Below are positions 32,967 through 41,319 of a stretch of 64,000 nt of DNA, piece after piece (positions within the stretch are counted from its first letter, which is position 1; every line of letters begins with the position of its first letter). Source of the stretch: Armatimonadota bacterium (GTDB lineage: Bacteria; Armatimonadota; Fimbriimonadia; Fimbriimonadales; Fimbriimonadaceae). The translations under genes were made by a program, and so were the position numbers. The stretch is from NCBI GenBank assembly GCA_018268395.1, contig JAFDWQ010000001.1, forward strand, positions 43,508 through 107,507, in the 5' to 3' direction. The notes under the pieces were generated by a model. The model was not told the origin of the DNA. It ran no database searches and worked only from the letters and a program-made list of their open reading frames with translations.

Positions 32967-33334
32967 TTCTTGACGAGCTTCACGCCGTTGGTCTTGACCT
33001 TGTCGTTGCTCGCGTCGATCTCGTTCTTGAAGGTCTGCTGGCCGACCTTCTTCTCCTTGGTATAGACGCCCGTCACCGAAACCTTCGTGCCGTCCTTGAG
33101 CTTCACGTCCGGACGGTTCCGAAGATAGACGTTGACCTTGCCCGACGCGTCCTTCACGACGAACAGCGTGTACGGTTTCTTCGAGGTCTTGCTCGTCCGT
33201 TCTTCGTACTTCTCGACGGTACCGACGACCGTGACCGTCTTCTTGTCGAACTTCGCCAGGTCGACGGTCTTGACGACCGTGGCGGACTTGGACTGGAAGG
33301 CCAGGACGAGGGTGGACACGAGCACTGCGGTCAT
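32963..33334 (-). CDS. Secreted OB-fold protein
   Basis: 123 residues with a signal-type start (AVLVSTLVLAFQS). The rest is an OB-fold of the kind in YhcR and related nucleases (VTVVGTVEKYEERTSKTSKK, then LFVVKDASGKVNVYLRN and TKVSVTGVYTKEKKVGQQTF), all strands, with a Lys-rich surface that could bind nucleic acid or another polyanion. It heads the operon with miaA, hfq and dapF (4-bp overlap with miaA). TATCCT lies 7 nt before ATG 33334, so it is likely leaderless. Confidence 0.65.
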   Translation of the reverse strand: MTAVLVSTLVLAFQSKSATVVKTVDLAKFDKKTVTVVGTVEKYEERTSKTSKKPYTLFVVKDASGKVNVYLRNRPDVKLKDGTKVSVTGVYTKEKKVGQQTFKNEIDASNDKVKTNGVKLVKK

Positions 33335-33341
33335 GTCCGGC

Positions 33342-33347
33342 AGGATA
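33342..33347 (-). promoter_or_regulatory. -10 element TATCCT, leaderless
   Basis: TATCCT on the minus strand, 7 nt before ATG 33334, promoter of the OB-fold, miaA, hfq and dapF set. Confidence 0.5.
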
Positions 33348-33410
33348 CCAACGTCCGAGGAACCGCGCCTGAGGAGCCGACGTCCAGGTCCGGCCCCTGG
33401 ATTCCTGAAC

Positions 33411-33416
33411 TACAAT
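33411..33416 (+). promoter_or_regulatory. -10 element TACAAT, leaderless
   Basis: TACAAT is 8 nt before ATG 33425 of the DUF1800 gene. Confidence 0.55.
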
Positions 33417-33424
33417 GAAGCGTC

Positions 33425-34885
33425 ATGACGGAACGCGAAAAGACCGCGCACGTCCTGAGGCGGTTCGGGCTAGGGGCAGGCAGGGCGGAACTGGCGCGCT
33501 ACGAAAGGCTCGGCTGGGAGAAGACTCTCGACGCCTTGCTCGGCGAAAGCAAGACGGACGAGAAGTTCCCTGTCAGCCCGTACGAGTTCGTCGCGCAACC
33601 CAAGGGCAACCTGGAACCCAACTCGGGCAATATGGCGAACTGGTGGGCGCTCAGGCTCGTCATGACGCGCCGTCCCATGACGGAGAAGCTCGCGGTCTTC
33701 TGGCACGACCACTTCGCGATCGATGCCGAGAAGGTCGGTGAAGCGCCGACGATGCTCGGCTACTTGGACGTGCTCCGCAAGCACGGGAAAGCCAAGTTCC
33801 GCGACCTCTTGCACGCCGTCGTCAAGCAAGGCGCGCTCCTCGTCTACCTCGACAACCACACGAGCAACCGTATCCACCCCAACGAGAACTTCGCCCGCGA
33901 ACTCTTCGAACTGTTCACGTTAGGGATCGGGAACTACACGGAGCAAGACGTCAAGGAGGCGGCACGGGCGTTCACCGGATGGTCGGTCCACTACCTGGGG
34001 ACGGGCCAGAGCACGAAGTACGACCAGCTCCGGGAACGTGCGACCCGGAACAAACTCTCGCTTTACAACTTCTGCGACTGCCCTGCGATCCACGACGACG
34101 GGGTCAAGACCGTTCTTGGAAAGACCGGGCGATGGACCGGGGACGACGTCCTCGACATCGCGGCCCGCCATCCGGCGACGGCCAAGTTCGTCTGCACCAA
34201 GCTCTGGACGTTCTTCGCGACCCCAGACCCCGACCCGCGCGCCATCGAAGGCTTGATCAAGGTGTGGCAGAAGACCGACGGTGACATCGCGGCCGTCCTC
34301 CGCGCCATCGCCCAGTCCAAGGAGTTCTGGTCGGCCTCGTGCGTCCGACAAATGCCGAAAAGCCCTCTCGACTTCACGGCAGCACTTTTCCGCAACCTTG
34401 ACCTCGGATCCACGCTTCTCACGCTGCGGGGCGAACCGTTCACCGAATTCACGCCTATGAAGAAAGAGGTGCGAGACGCAGGTAGCAACGTCAATTATCT
34501 GATGCGGCGACAAGGCCTCCACCTGCTCTTCCCTCCGAACGTGAACGGCTGGGACTGGGGCGCGTCGTGGATCACGGCCCAGAACGTCGTCTACCGTCTT
34601 CAACACGCCAACCAGCTCTTCGCTTCGGGCGGCAAGGACAGGCCCCTCGCGGTCAAAGCGGCGACCCTGGCCGGCGCCACGACCGCCACGACCGAGAAGG
34701 AGTTCGTCCAAGGACTGGCCGACGTCCTCGACGCGCCCCTTTCTCAGGCCATGCTGGACCGACTGGCGGCCGAATGCACCGCCCAAGGCGGGCTCGCAGC
34801 GCTCAAAAACCCGGCTGGCACGGCCAAGGTCGTCGCCCGGCTCGCCCACCTGATGTTCGCCGTGCCCGAGTTCCAACTCTGCTGA
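33425..34885 (+). CDS. DUF1800 family protein
   Basis: 486 residues of the DUF1800 family, found with DUF1501 proteins in Planctomycetes and Armatimonadota and thought to be part of an exported multiprotein system. The start KTAHVLRRFGLGAGRAEL and WHDHFAIDAEKV match the family, and NPNENFARELFELFTLGIGN is the conserved core (NENFARELFELFTLG). The function is not established; no signal peptide is clear. The usual DUF1501 neighbour is absent here. TACAAT is 8 nt before its ATG. A palindromic element follows the stop at 34894. Confidence 0.85.
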   Translation: MTEREKTAHVLRRFGLGAGRAELARYERLGWEKTLDALLGESKTDEKFPVSPYEFVAQPKGNLEPNSGNMANWWALRLVMTRRPMTEKLAVFWHDHFAIDAEKVGEAPTMLGYLDVLRKHGKAKFRDLLHAVVKQGALLVYLDNHTSNRIHPNENFARELFELFTLGIGNYTEQDVKEAARAFTGWSVHYLGTGQSTKYDQLRERATRNKLSLYNFCDCPAIHDDGVKTVLGKTGRWTGDDVLDIAARHPATAKFVCTKLWTFFATPDPDPRAIEGLIKVWQKTDGDIAAVLRAIAQSKEFWSASCVRQMPKSPLDFTAALFRNLDLGSTLLTLRGEPFTEFTPMKKEVRDAGSNVNYLMRRQGLHLLFPPNVNGWDWGASWITAQNVVYRLQHANQLFASGGKDRPLAVKAATLAGATTATTEKEFVQGLADVLDAPLSQAMLDRLAAECTAQGGLAALKNPAGTAKVVARLAHLMFAVPEFQLC

Positions 34886-34893
34886 ACGGAAAG

Positions 34894-34944
34894 CCCCCTC
34901 CCCGTGTGCAGGGAAGGGTTCATGCCCCGAACATGAGGAGGGGG
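34894..34944. repeat. Dispersed palindromic repeat, copy 1
   Basis: Arms CCCCCTCCCCGTGT (34894-34907) and ACATGAGGAGGGGG (34931-34944) pair at 12 of 14 positions across a 23-nt loop, between two converging genes. Copies 3 and 4 of the same family (47510, 47747) lie inside a gene; copy 2 (44042) is in a gap. The right arm is followed by GTCGGCGGTGGAG. Confidence 0.7.
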
Positions 34945-35026
34945 TCGGCGGTGGAGCGTCCCGCCGAGTCCGCATGCGGCGCACCCGAACAGTCTTAACT
35001 GGAGTCAGGAAAGCCTCTCTCGGGGC

Positions 35027-35686
35027 TCACTCCACGACGATCGTCCCTAGGATTCCGAGCCCCGTTTGCTCGCCTGTCGAAGGTCGCACGAAGCGGCAAG
35101 CGAGCGAGTAGCCCGCCGGTTCCAACGGCAGGAAGGACTGCAACGGCTCTTCGACGAAGGGCACGAACGCCGCCGCCACGTACTGGTTTCCGGGCAGGCG
35201 CTTCGGGTTCGGAAGCCGTTGCACCATCAGTTCCGCCAGTTCGTCCGGCCCGGTCGGGCCGAGCGCGGTCCAGAGCACTCCGCCCGCCGTCGCCTGTGCG
35301 AGAAGCGGCGGCGCCTCGAACAGGAAGGTGCCGGAAGGCGGGGTGCGCGGCGGGTCGGCGCCAGGCTGCACCTGGAGGAGCTTGGTCGTCAGCATCGTGA
35401 AAGCGTTGTAGGCGGCCGGGGCATAGGTGTGTCCGTTGACCGGGTTCCGTCGGACGAGCTTGCCCGCATAGTCGCGCCAGGCGGCCACTTCCTCGAGCGT
35501 CAAGTCCTGCCACAGCGCGGCGGCTTTCCGGAGGCGCTCGTTCCCTTCCCGCTGGGCCGGGGTCAGCGCTTTGGCGAAGACGGGCCGACGCCGCACGCCG
35601 AGGCCGCTGCGCGTCTGCACGACGACCATCTGGTCCAGCCGCCCTCGGACCGAATCGAAGACCACGCCCGTCCTAGCTCGTGCCAT
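35027..35686 (-). CDS. Hypothetical protein, shorter paralogue of 47128-48141
   Basis: 219 residues starting at ATG 35686 (ARARTGVVFDSVRGRLDQMV). The N-terminal block up to residue 75 shares its plan with the protein at 47128: a strand, then VVQTRSGLGVRRRPVFAKAL, a Thr-x-A-Q-R-E-G stretch and WQDLTLEEVAAWRDYA. The C-terminal half is beta-rich (PLLAQATAGGVLWTALGPTG). I do not recognise the family, though N-terminal blocks of this kind occur in surface or phage-like proteins. The start is chosen because the family-like part begins at 35686, although the frame opens further upstream. Confidence 0.55.
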   Translation of the reverse strand: MARARTGVVFDSVRGRLDQMVVVQTRSGLGVRRRPVFAKALTPAQREGNERLRKAAALWQDLTLEEVAAWRDYAGKLVRRNPVNGHTYAPAAYNAFTMLTTKLLQVQPGADPPRTPPSGTFLFEAPPLLAQATAGGVLWTALGPTGPDELAELMVQRLPNPKRLPGNQYVAAAFVPFVEEPLQSFLPLEPAGYSLACRFVRPSTGEQTGLGILGTIVVE

Positions 35687-36036
35687 ACCGTGATTCTCGG
35701 CAGGCAGGCGTCGTGGCCTCAGGCGACTTTCCGGCGTCTCAGAGGCCTCTTTCAGGCGCCTTAAAGCGGTTAAGGGGCCTGAGAGAAGCCTCTTGAGGGC
35801 TTCGAAGCCTCCCCAAAAGACGCCGTCCGTAACGCCGGCCCGCCACGAGCCGGACAGGCCGCCGCGGGAGCACCGTCCCGGGATCCTGGGCGGCGGCCTC
35901 GCTGCCGCCAAGGCTCGTCGGACGCCCGATCCTGGCTCTGCGTCGGCGACCACGGGCCTCCATCCGACCATCGCCGGGCATCGTGGCCACTGGAATGTAC
36001 AATGGTCCTCATTCTCCCCACAAGGATCCCAAAGCC
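35687..36036. other. Divergent intergenic region
   Basis: About 350 bp between the divergent genes at 35686 (minus) and 36037 (plus). It contains GAGGCCTCT-like and CCTGAG/CTCAGG inverted fragments between 35715 and 35815 and GGCGGC-nine-GCCGCC around 35890-35912. TACAAT at 35998-36003 is the best plus promoter. No further gene seen. Confidence 0.4.
35998..36003 (+). promoter_or_regulatory. -10 element TACAAT
   Basis: TACAAT lies 33 nt before GTG 36037; AAGGA at 36022-36026 is placed as a Shine-Dalgarno site, so this transcript has a leader. Confidence 0.4.
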
Positions 36037-37170
36037 GTGATCACAGAACCCCAGCTTGCGACCGCGACCCCCGAAGAGGAAAGCCGCTTCCTCGAAGGCG
36101 TCAAGGCTTTCGTCGATTCCTACGTCCTGCCCAACACCCGGGCTTGGGAAGCGGACAGGCTCCCCGACGACGTGTTCCGACGTTCGGCCGAGGCCGGACT
36201 GCTCGGCATCACCGTCCCCAAAAGCTTCGGCGGGCACGGCATGAGCTGCTCGGCGTACTGCGAAGCGATGCGGCTCCTGGCCCACGGCGATCCGGCCCTC
36301 TGCATGAACCTGGCAGCGATCAACGCGCTCTGCCTCGGGCACCTCGTCAAGCTGACGACCGCGGAGCAACGCGACAAATACCTCGCCAAAGCCGTCTCGG
36401 GCGAGTTGGAACTCGCTTGGGGGCTCACCGAACCGGACGCCGGCTCCGACGCCCGGCGCGTCCGCACGATGGCGACCCCCATCGAAGGAAAGCCTGGATG
36501 TTTCCACCTCAACGGCCAAAAGATGTTCATTACGAACGGCGGCCGCGCGGACCTCATCATTACGATCGCCCGCACGGGCGAAAAGGAGCTCAGCGCCTTC
36601 CTCGTCGAGACCGACCAGCCCGGCTTCCGCCTCGGAGAACGGATCCCGACGATCGGCGTCCGGGCGTCTTGGACGTCGCAGTTCACCCTCGCGGACGCGG
36701 TCGGCTGGCACACGCCGTGCACCTTCGAAGAAGCGATCAGCTTCCTCGGCCAAGGCCGCCTCGGCATCGCCGCCATGGCCCTCGGGATCGCCGAAAAAGC
36801 CCATGAACTGGCCGTCAAGTACAGCATGCAGCGGGAACAGTTCAACAGAAGGCTCTGCGACATGCAGAGCGTCCAGAACATGATCGCGGACAGCGAGACG
36901 GAGATCGAAGCGGCCCGGTTGCTCGTCGAAAAAGGCGCCAAGCTGTTCGACGCTGGTAAGGACGTCACGAAGGCGGCGGCGATGGCCAAGCTCTATGCGA
37001 GCGAAACGTCCAACCGCGCCACCAACAGGGCTCTCCAGATCCATGGCGGTCGGGGCATGACGTTCGAGTACCTGGTCGAGAAGCTCTGGCGCGACGCCAA
37101 GCTCACCGAGATCGGCGAGGGATGCAGCGAGATCCAACGGCTCGTGATCGCCAAACAGGTCTGCCGCTGA
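36037..37170 (+). CDS. Acyl-CoA dehydrogenase
   Basis: About 377 residues from GTG 36037 (AAGGA upstream); GTG 35983 or ATG 35995 would add up to 18 residues. The three domains of the FAD family are visible: AWGLTEPDAGSDARRVRTM (flavin and substrate loop), FITNGGRADLIITIARTG, and the C-terminal FNRRLCDMQSVQNMIAD with IHGGRGMTFEYLVEKLWRD. The catalytic base is expected in the IGEGCSEIQRL segment: Glu in EIQ is in place. It would start beta-oxidation or amino-acid degradation, with electron-transfer flavoprotein elsewhere. Confidence 0.88.
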   Translation: MITEPQLATATPEEESRFLEGVKAFVDSYVLPNTRAWEADRLPDDVFRRSAEAGLLGITVPKSFGGHGMSCSAYCEAMRLLAHGDPALCMNLAAINALCLGHLVKLTTAEQRDKYLAKAVSGELELAWGLTEPDAGSDARRVRTMATPIEGKPGCFHLNGQKMFITNGGRADLIITIARTGEKELSAFLVETDQPGFRLGERIPTIGVRASWTSQFTLADAVGWHTPCTFEEAISFLGQGRLGIAAMALGIAEKAHELAVKYSMQREQFNRRLCDMQSVQNMIADSETEIEAARLLVEKGAKLFDAGKDVTKAAAMAKLYASETSNRATNRALQIHGGRGMTFEYLVEKLWRDAKLTEIGEGCSEIQRLVIAKQVCR

Positions 37171-37187
37171 CGGCCCGGTCGGTTCCG

Positions 37188-37220
37188 AGAAGGCTCTTCC
37201 ATGTAACATGAGAGCCTTCT
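37188..37220. promoter_or_regulatory. Perfect 10-bp inverted repeat over a promoter
   Basis: AGAAGGCTCT (37188-37197) and AGAGCCTTCT (37211-37220) enclose the -10-like TAACAT (37204-37209) and end one base before ATG 37222. A protein bound to it would block the promoter; as RNA it would be a hairpin touching the start codon. The central CATGTAACATG is itself palindromic. It also lies after the dehydrogenase stop. Confidence 0.55.
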
Positions 37221-37221
37221 T

Positions 37222-37755
37222 ATGTACAAACTCCTCCGGAACTTGCACAAGGTTTCTGGTCTGGTGGGGTCCCTGTTTCTGGTGACCATCTCCGTGACCG
37301 GGTTCATCCTCGCCCTCAAGGCCCAACTGCCGAACGTCCGACCGGCCACACAGAAGGGCGCGAAGATCGAACGCCTTTCGGAAGCCGTCCATCCTTCGGT
37401 CGCCCTCGACGCGGCCTTCGGGGTCGGCCTTCCGCTCCTCGCAAAGCTCGAGGACGTCGACCGCTTCGAATACCACGCCGGAAAGAACGTCTACAAGATC
37501 CACAGCGTCGCCGGATACCACGAAGTCCAAGTCGACGGCGGGTCGGGCAAAGTGCTTCAGGTCGGACGCCGGAACGACCAGTTCATGGAGGACGTCCACG
37601 ACCTCAGTCTTTTCCATCCGGCGCTACGGGAGGTCGTGCTGCCTGTGATCGGCGTCGTCCTCTTCTTTCTCGGAGTCTCCGGCGTCGTGATGTACTTCGT
37701 GCCTGTCGCCCGCCGGATCAAACACCGTCGGTCGGTGCCGGCCGTCCGCGTGTGA
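37222..37755 (+). CDS. PepSY-domain membrane protein
   Basis: 177 residues. Two membrane helices (SLFLVTISVTGFILALKA and PVIGVVLFFLGVSGVVMYFV) surround a soluble domain with the PepSY-like VYKIHSVAGYHEVQVDGGSG. N-terminal YKLLRNLHKVSGLVGSLFL and the ending PVARRIKHRR match the PepSY_TM / iron-related membrane protein family, in which several members sit with ferric reductases or uptake systems. Its partner is not in the window. It overlaps the NUDIX gene's 3' end by 38 bp on the other strand. The adjacent 10-bp repeat could make it metal-regulated, but no regulator is identified. Confidence 0.7.
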   Translation: MYKLLRNLHKVSGLVGSLFLVTISVTGFILALKAQLPNVRPATQKGAKIERLSEAVHPSVALDAAFGVGLPLLAKLEDVDRFEYHAGKNVYKIHSVAGYHEVQVDGGSGKVLQVGRRNDQFMEDVHDLSLFHPALREVVLPVIGVVLFFLGVSGVVMYFVPVARRIKHRRSVPAVRV

Positions 37756-38167
37756 GCAGGTCCAGGGCGACGTCGACCAGCGGGACGTGCGGCATCCGAC
37801 CGATCTCCGACGGCGAGAAATAGCCGCAGAGGTCGGTCGAGCCGTCTTCCTCGGCCCTTGGCCGGCCCTCCGCCACCGTCACGCGGTACACCACGCGGAC
37901 CGCGTGATAGTCGGTCTCGTCCCGCACGATCAGCTCGTCGTGCGCGTCCCATAGTTCGGCCTGCTCGACGGTCAGTCCCGTCTCTTCGGCGATCTCGCGC
38001 CTGAGAGCGGCGAGAAGGTTTTCGCCGAAGTCGATGCCGCCGCCCGGCAACGTCCACTGTCCGACGGCCGCCTCGCCGGGGCCGAGGCGACAGAGCAACA
38101 TCCGTCGCTCGGCATCGAGGACGATCCCGTAACAAGCGACCCGGGTGACGTGTCGTCGTTCGGCCAA
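37718..38167 (-). CDS. NUDIX hydrolase
   Basis: 149 residues with a complete Nudix box: GGGIDFGENLLAALRREIAE then ETGL (G-x5-E-x7-R-E-x2-E-E-x-G). Such enzymes hydrolyse nucleoside diphosphate-linked compounds, often oxidised nucleotides. The start is TTG 38167, six nt after TAGACT on the same strand, so it may be leaderless; no ATG lies in the first 25 codons. Its 3' end overlaps the PepSY gene by 38 bp. Confidence 0.85.
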   Translation of the reverse strand: MAERRHVTRVACYGIVLDAERRMLLCRLGPGEAAVGQWTLPGGGIDFGENLLAALRREIAEETGLTVEQAELWDAHDELIVRDETDYHAVRVVYRVTVAEGRPRAEEDGSTDLCGYFSPSEIGRMPHVPLVDVALDLLTRGRPAPTDGV

Positions 38168-38173
38168 GCCGCC

Positions 38174-38179
38174 AGTCTA
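38174..38179 (-). promoter_or_regulatory. -10 element TAGACT, leaderless
   Basis: TAGACT on the minus strand, 6 nt before the TTG start of the NUDIX gene at 38167. Confidence 0.5.
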
Positions 38180-38188
38180 GCCGACGCG

Positions 38189-39124
38189 TCAGTAACCGAG
38201 CCTGGGGTCGACGGGCTTCACGGGGACACCTTCCGAGACGTCTTGAAGCAGCGCGATCAACGCACGGGTGCGGAGGGTCTCGGTGTCGTCTCCGTCACCG
38301 CCCCGATGGGGGCTCATGACGACATTGTCCAGTTCTGCAAAGGGAAACTCGGACGGAGCGACGTCCCGGTCCCCGTCTTGGGGATAGCGGTACCACGTGT
38401 CGATCCCGGCTGCGAAGAGGGTGCCGTCGCGGCAGGCGTCGTAGAGGTCGCGCTCGACCACGACCGCCCCCCGGCTGACGTTGACGAGCAACCTCGGTTC
38501 ACGGAGAAGGCGGATGCGCCGGGCGTCGACGAGGCCGTCCGTCTCGGCCGTCAGCGGTACGCAAAGTACGAGCGCGTGCGACCGTGCCAGTTCGTCGTCG
38601 AGAGCGTCGGCCCCCACGTGCCCGTCTCCGGCCGATCGGGCGATCCCGACGGTCTCCATGCCCAGCGCCTGCAATGCGGCCGCGACCCTCCGTCCGATGG
38701 CCCCATACCCGACGATCGCCGCCCGCTTTCCGGCGAGGAGCACGTTCCGGTGCTCGTCCATCCGTCCGTACCAGTGGCCCTTCCGGAGTCCTCGGTCGGC
38801 GGCCGCGAGACCCCTCGCCGCGCTGATCAGAAGCCCGACCGCCATCTCGGCCGTGGCGGCACCGTTGTGGTGCAGATTGTAGAGCTTCAGGTCCGGCCTC
38901 ACCGCGATCTGCGCCATCAGAGGGTGCGGGACACCCGCCCACGGGACGATGACGGCTTGGAGCCCCGGCGTGTCCAGCTCCTCAGGGGTCGCTTGCGACG
39001 TCACCCAATAGGTCGTGGCCGGTGCGGGGGTCGGTTCGTAGGCCACGGTCGCGTGCGGCCCCAGTGCTTCGCCGATCTCGTCGACGCGGTCTTCGAACAG
39101 GCCGGATCTGAGGCTCACTCTCAT
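38189..39124 (-). CDS. D-2-hydroxyacid dehydrogenase family protein
   Basis: 311 residues. NAD loop GYGAIGRRVAAALQALGM, and the Rossmann/catalytic pattern NVSRGAVVVERDLYDACRDG, with MSPHRGG near the C terminus giving the catalytic His, and Arg in a preceding NVSRG. The family reduces 2-keto acids (lactate, glycerate, formate-type). The gene stands between NUDIX and trigger factor; a weak GGAGG is 15 nt upstream of ATG 39124. Confidence 0.82.
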   Translation of the reverse strand: MRVSLRSGLFEDRVDEIGEALGPHATVAYEPTPAPATTYWVTSQATPEELDTPGLQAVIVPWAGVPHPLMAQIAVRPDLKLYNLHHNGAATAEMAVGLLISAARGLAAADRGLRKGHWYGRMDEHRNVLLAGKRAAIVGYGAIGRRVAAALQALGMETVGIARSAGDGHVGADALDDELARSHALVLCVPLTAETDGLVDARRIRLLREPRLLVNVSRGAVVVERDLYDACRDGTLFAAGIDTWYRYPQDGDRDVAPSEFPFAELDNVVMSPHRGGDGDDTETLRTRALIALLQDVSEGVPVKPVDPRLGY

Positions 39125-39221
39125 GGTCGTTCGAGGAGCCTCCGAGAACCGGGCAGGCGGAATAGGACATCGGCCCTCATGACTGTGGGCCGATGTTACA
39201 GCTTTGGCGTCGCCGACCGCT

Positions 39222-40619
39222 TTACTCTTCGGACTTCGCCTTCTTTTTCGCGGCAGGTTTGGCCGCGGGCTTCGCCGATTTGACCGTCGTCTTTGCCGGC
39301 GCCTTGACCGGGCCCGTCCCTTCCATGACCTTGGCGTTGTCGATCAAGAACTGGACGACCTTGGCGTGCATCGCGCGGAACAGGATCTCGTTCCGGATGG
39401 CCCCGCCGTACCGCTTGGCGAACTTCGCGAGTTGCTCCTGAGGCACCTGGTTCTCCGCCGCGATCTGCATGAAATGCTGGTTCGCATCGTCGTTGCCGAT
39501 CTTCATCTCTTCCTTCAGGAAGATCTTCTCGATCAGGACGGCCCGCATGACGTGCGTCTTGGCTTCGGTCTGCTGCGCCTCGACCAGCTCTTCGATCGTC
39601 ATGCCCTGCTCCTTGGCGTAGTCTTCGAGGGTCTTCTTCTCGCGGGCCAGGGCGACGGCCGTCTCTTGAAGGCGCTGACCGGAGACCTGCTCCCAGGTCG
39701 TGTCCGGCACCACCACTTTGCTCGAAGCGAGGAGGCTGTCGAACAACTGTTCGATCATCATTTCCTGGGCGATCTGCTGTTTCGCCCGGAGGATGCCTTC
39801 GCGGACTTTGCTGCGCAGGTCGTCGAGGTTGTTGGCCTTGAGCGACTTGGCGAACTCGTCGTCGATCTCCGGCGCCTTCGTGCTCGAGACCGAACGCACC
39901 GTCACCGTCGTTTCGGCGCTCTTGCCGGCCCAGTCCTTCTCTTGGAACGTCGTCGGGAAGTCCAGCTTGGCGTGCTTCAGTTCCTCCGGGCCCATGCCCA
40001 TCAGGGCCTCGTCCAGGCCCGGGAACGTCTGGCCGGCGATGACCATGAACGTCTTGCCGTCCCCCTCTTCACCCGCAGCTTTGATGTTGACGACGGCCAT
40101 GTCGCCCGGCTGGATGCCTCGGCCGACGACCGCTTCGTTCTTGCCTTGCCGTTTCTGCAAGTCTTCGATCTGTCGCTCGACGTCTTCGTCCGTCACGGTG
40201 AGCGGCGGCATCGCCACTTCGATGCCCTTGTACTCGCCCATCTCGACGACCGGAGGCAGCGGCACCTTGGCCGTGTACTCCATCTCGGCAGGTTCGCGGA
40301 CGAACTTCGTCACGTTGACGGCGGGGGTGTTGTCCGCCTTGAGGCCCTCGTCCTCCATCGCCTTCTTGAGAGTGTCGCGGACCACGGTCTCGACCGCCGT
40401 CCGGGCGAGCTCTTCCGGGTCGACCAGCTTCTCGACGACCGCTTGGGGCGCCGTCCCCGGTCGGAAGCCGGGCACCTTCATCTTCTTGGCGAACTCGCGC
40501 GACGCCTTGGTGAAGCCGCTCGCGATCTGCTCGGGCGTACAGACGACGTCGAGCTTGATGGTGCTGGCGTTCAGGTCTTCTCTCGTAACGCGCATGGTGG
40601 AAGGAGCGGTCGTGCTCAT
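39222..40619 (-). CDS. tig: Trigger factor
   Basis: 465 residues from ATG 40619 (STTAPSTMRVTREDLNAS; ATG 40595, at MRVT, is also possible). Trigger factor is the ribosome-bound chaperone and prolyl isomerase. The ribosome-binding tail signature is visible as GFRPGTAPQAVVEKLV, then the PPIase-like part (GDMAVVNIKAAGEEGDGKTF) and the long helical C-terminal domain ending in a Lys/Ala-rich tail (KPAAKPAAKKKAKSEE). The usual clpP and clpX neighbours are absent. TAGACT lies 13 nt upstream. Confidence 0.9.
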   Translation of the reverse strand: MSTTAPSTMRVTREDLNASTIKLDVVCTPEQIASGFTKASREFAKKMKVPGFRPGTAPQAVVEKLVDPEELARTAVETVVRDTLKKAMEDEGLKADNTPAVNVTKFVREPAEMEYTAKVPLPPVVEMGEYKGIEVAMPPLTVTDEDVERQIEDLQKRQGKNEAVVGRGIQPGDMAVVNIKAAGEEGDGKTFMVIAGQTFPGLDEALMGMGPEELKHAKLDFPTTFQEKDWAGKSAETTVTVRSVSSTKAPEIDDEFAKSLKANNLDDLRSKVREGILRAKQQIAQEMMIEQLFDSLLASSKVVVPDTTWEQVSGQRLQETAVALAREKKTLEDYAKEQGMTIEELVEAQQTEAKTHVMRAVLIEKIFLKEEMKIGNDDANQHFMQIAAENQVPQEQLAKFAKRYGGAIRNEILFRAMHAKVVQFLIDNAKVMEGTGPVKAPAKTTVKSAKPAAKPAAKKKAKSEE

Positions 40620-40735
40620 GGACGAATCTGCGAGTCTACCTTGGCGCCGGGCCGGGCCCTGGCCACAGAAGGTTACCGGCGCGCCGAACCTGGAGCGACG
40701 TCCGGACAGGCTCGGAGCGGATCTGGGGCGGGGGG

Positions 40736-40741
40736 TATCCT
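40736..40741 (+). promoter_or_regulatory. -10 element TATCCT, leaderless
   Basis: TATCCT is 8 nt before GTG 40750 of apt. Confidence 0.55.
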
Positions 40742-40749
40742 GCCGGGCC

Positions 40750-41271
40750 GTGTCCGAGCTGCTCGCCGCCCAGTTGATCCGCGACGTCCCTGACTTTCCG
40801 AAGCCCGGGATCCTCTTCAAGGACGTCGCACCGGTCATGATGAGCGCCCCGGCCATGCAGGAGGTCGTCGACCTTCTCGCCGACGACGCCAAGGCCTCTG
40901 GGGCCGAAGTCATCGTCGGCATCGAGAGCCGGGGGTTCGTGTTCGGCGTCCCTGTCGCCCTCCAACTCGGACTTCCCTTCGCCATGACCCGGAAGCTGGG
41001 CAAGCTGCCCTTCGACCGCATCACCGAGGAATACGCGCTCGAATACGGCACGAACACGATCGAGATGCACGTCGACGCCATCGACCCTGGCCAGCGCGCC
41101 TATATCATCGACGACCTGCTCGCCACCGGAGGCACCGCCGCCGCCGCTGCCCGGCTGATCGAACGCCTCAACGGATCGGTCTGCGGCATGGGGTTCATGG
41201 TCGAGCTCGTCTTCCTCGAGGGCCGGAAGAACCTGCTCGGTTACCAGACGCGCACCTTGATCCAGTATTGA
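40750..41271 (+). CDS. apt: Adenine phosphoribosyltransferase
   Basis: 173 residues starting at GTG 40750 (SELLAAQLIRDVPDFPKPGI). Apt makes AMP from adenine and PRPP in purine salvage. The PRPP loop is YIIDDLLATGGTAAAA (IDDLLATGGT), the FKDV motif of the start is ILFKDVAPV, and ESRGFVFG and RKLGKLPF complete the family pattern. GTG 40750 follows TATCCT by 8 nt; the longer frame from 39700 runs over the trigger factor gene and is a shadow. Confidence 0.92.
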   Translation: MSELLAAQLIRDVPDFPKPGILFKDVAPVMMSAPAMQEVVDLLADDAKASGAEVIVGIESRGFVFGVPVALQLGLPFAMTRKLGKLPFDRITEEYALEYGTNTIEMHVDAIDPGQRAYIIDDLLATGGTAAAAARLIERLNGSVCGMGFMVELVFLEGRKNLLGYQTRTLIQY

Positions 41272-41280
41272 GACCTTGAA

Positions 41281-41310
41281 TTGACACGGTAAGCGCCCTA
41301 TCGCCACACT
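41281..41310 (+). promoter_or_regulatory. Promoter with canonical -35
   Basis: TTGACA (41281-41286), 18-bp spacer, then CACACT (41305-41310), 9 nt before ATG 41320. The consensus -35 supports the -10 assignment used elsewhere. Confidence 0.55.
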
Positions 41311-41319
41311 AGGGCGGTC

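Noticed and set aside
35770..37617. 615-codon minus-strand frame over the acyl-CoA dehydrogenase and PepSY genes
   Set aside because: Antisense shadow; the plus-strand genes have conserved motifs.
39204..40793. 529-codon plus-strand frame
   Set aside because: Shadow of trigger factor; His/Arg/Leu-rich text with no motif.
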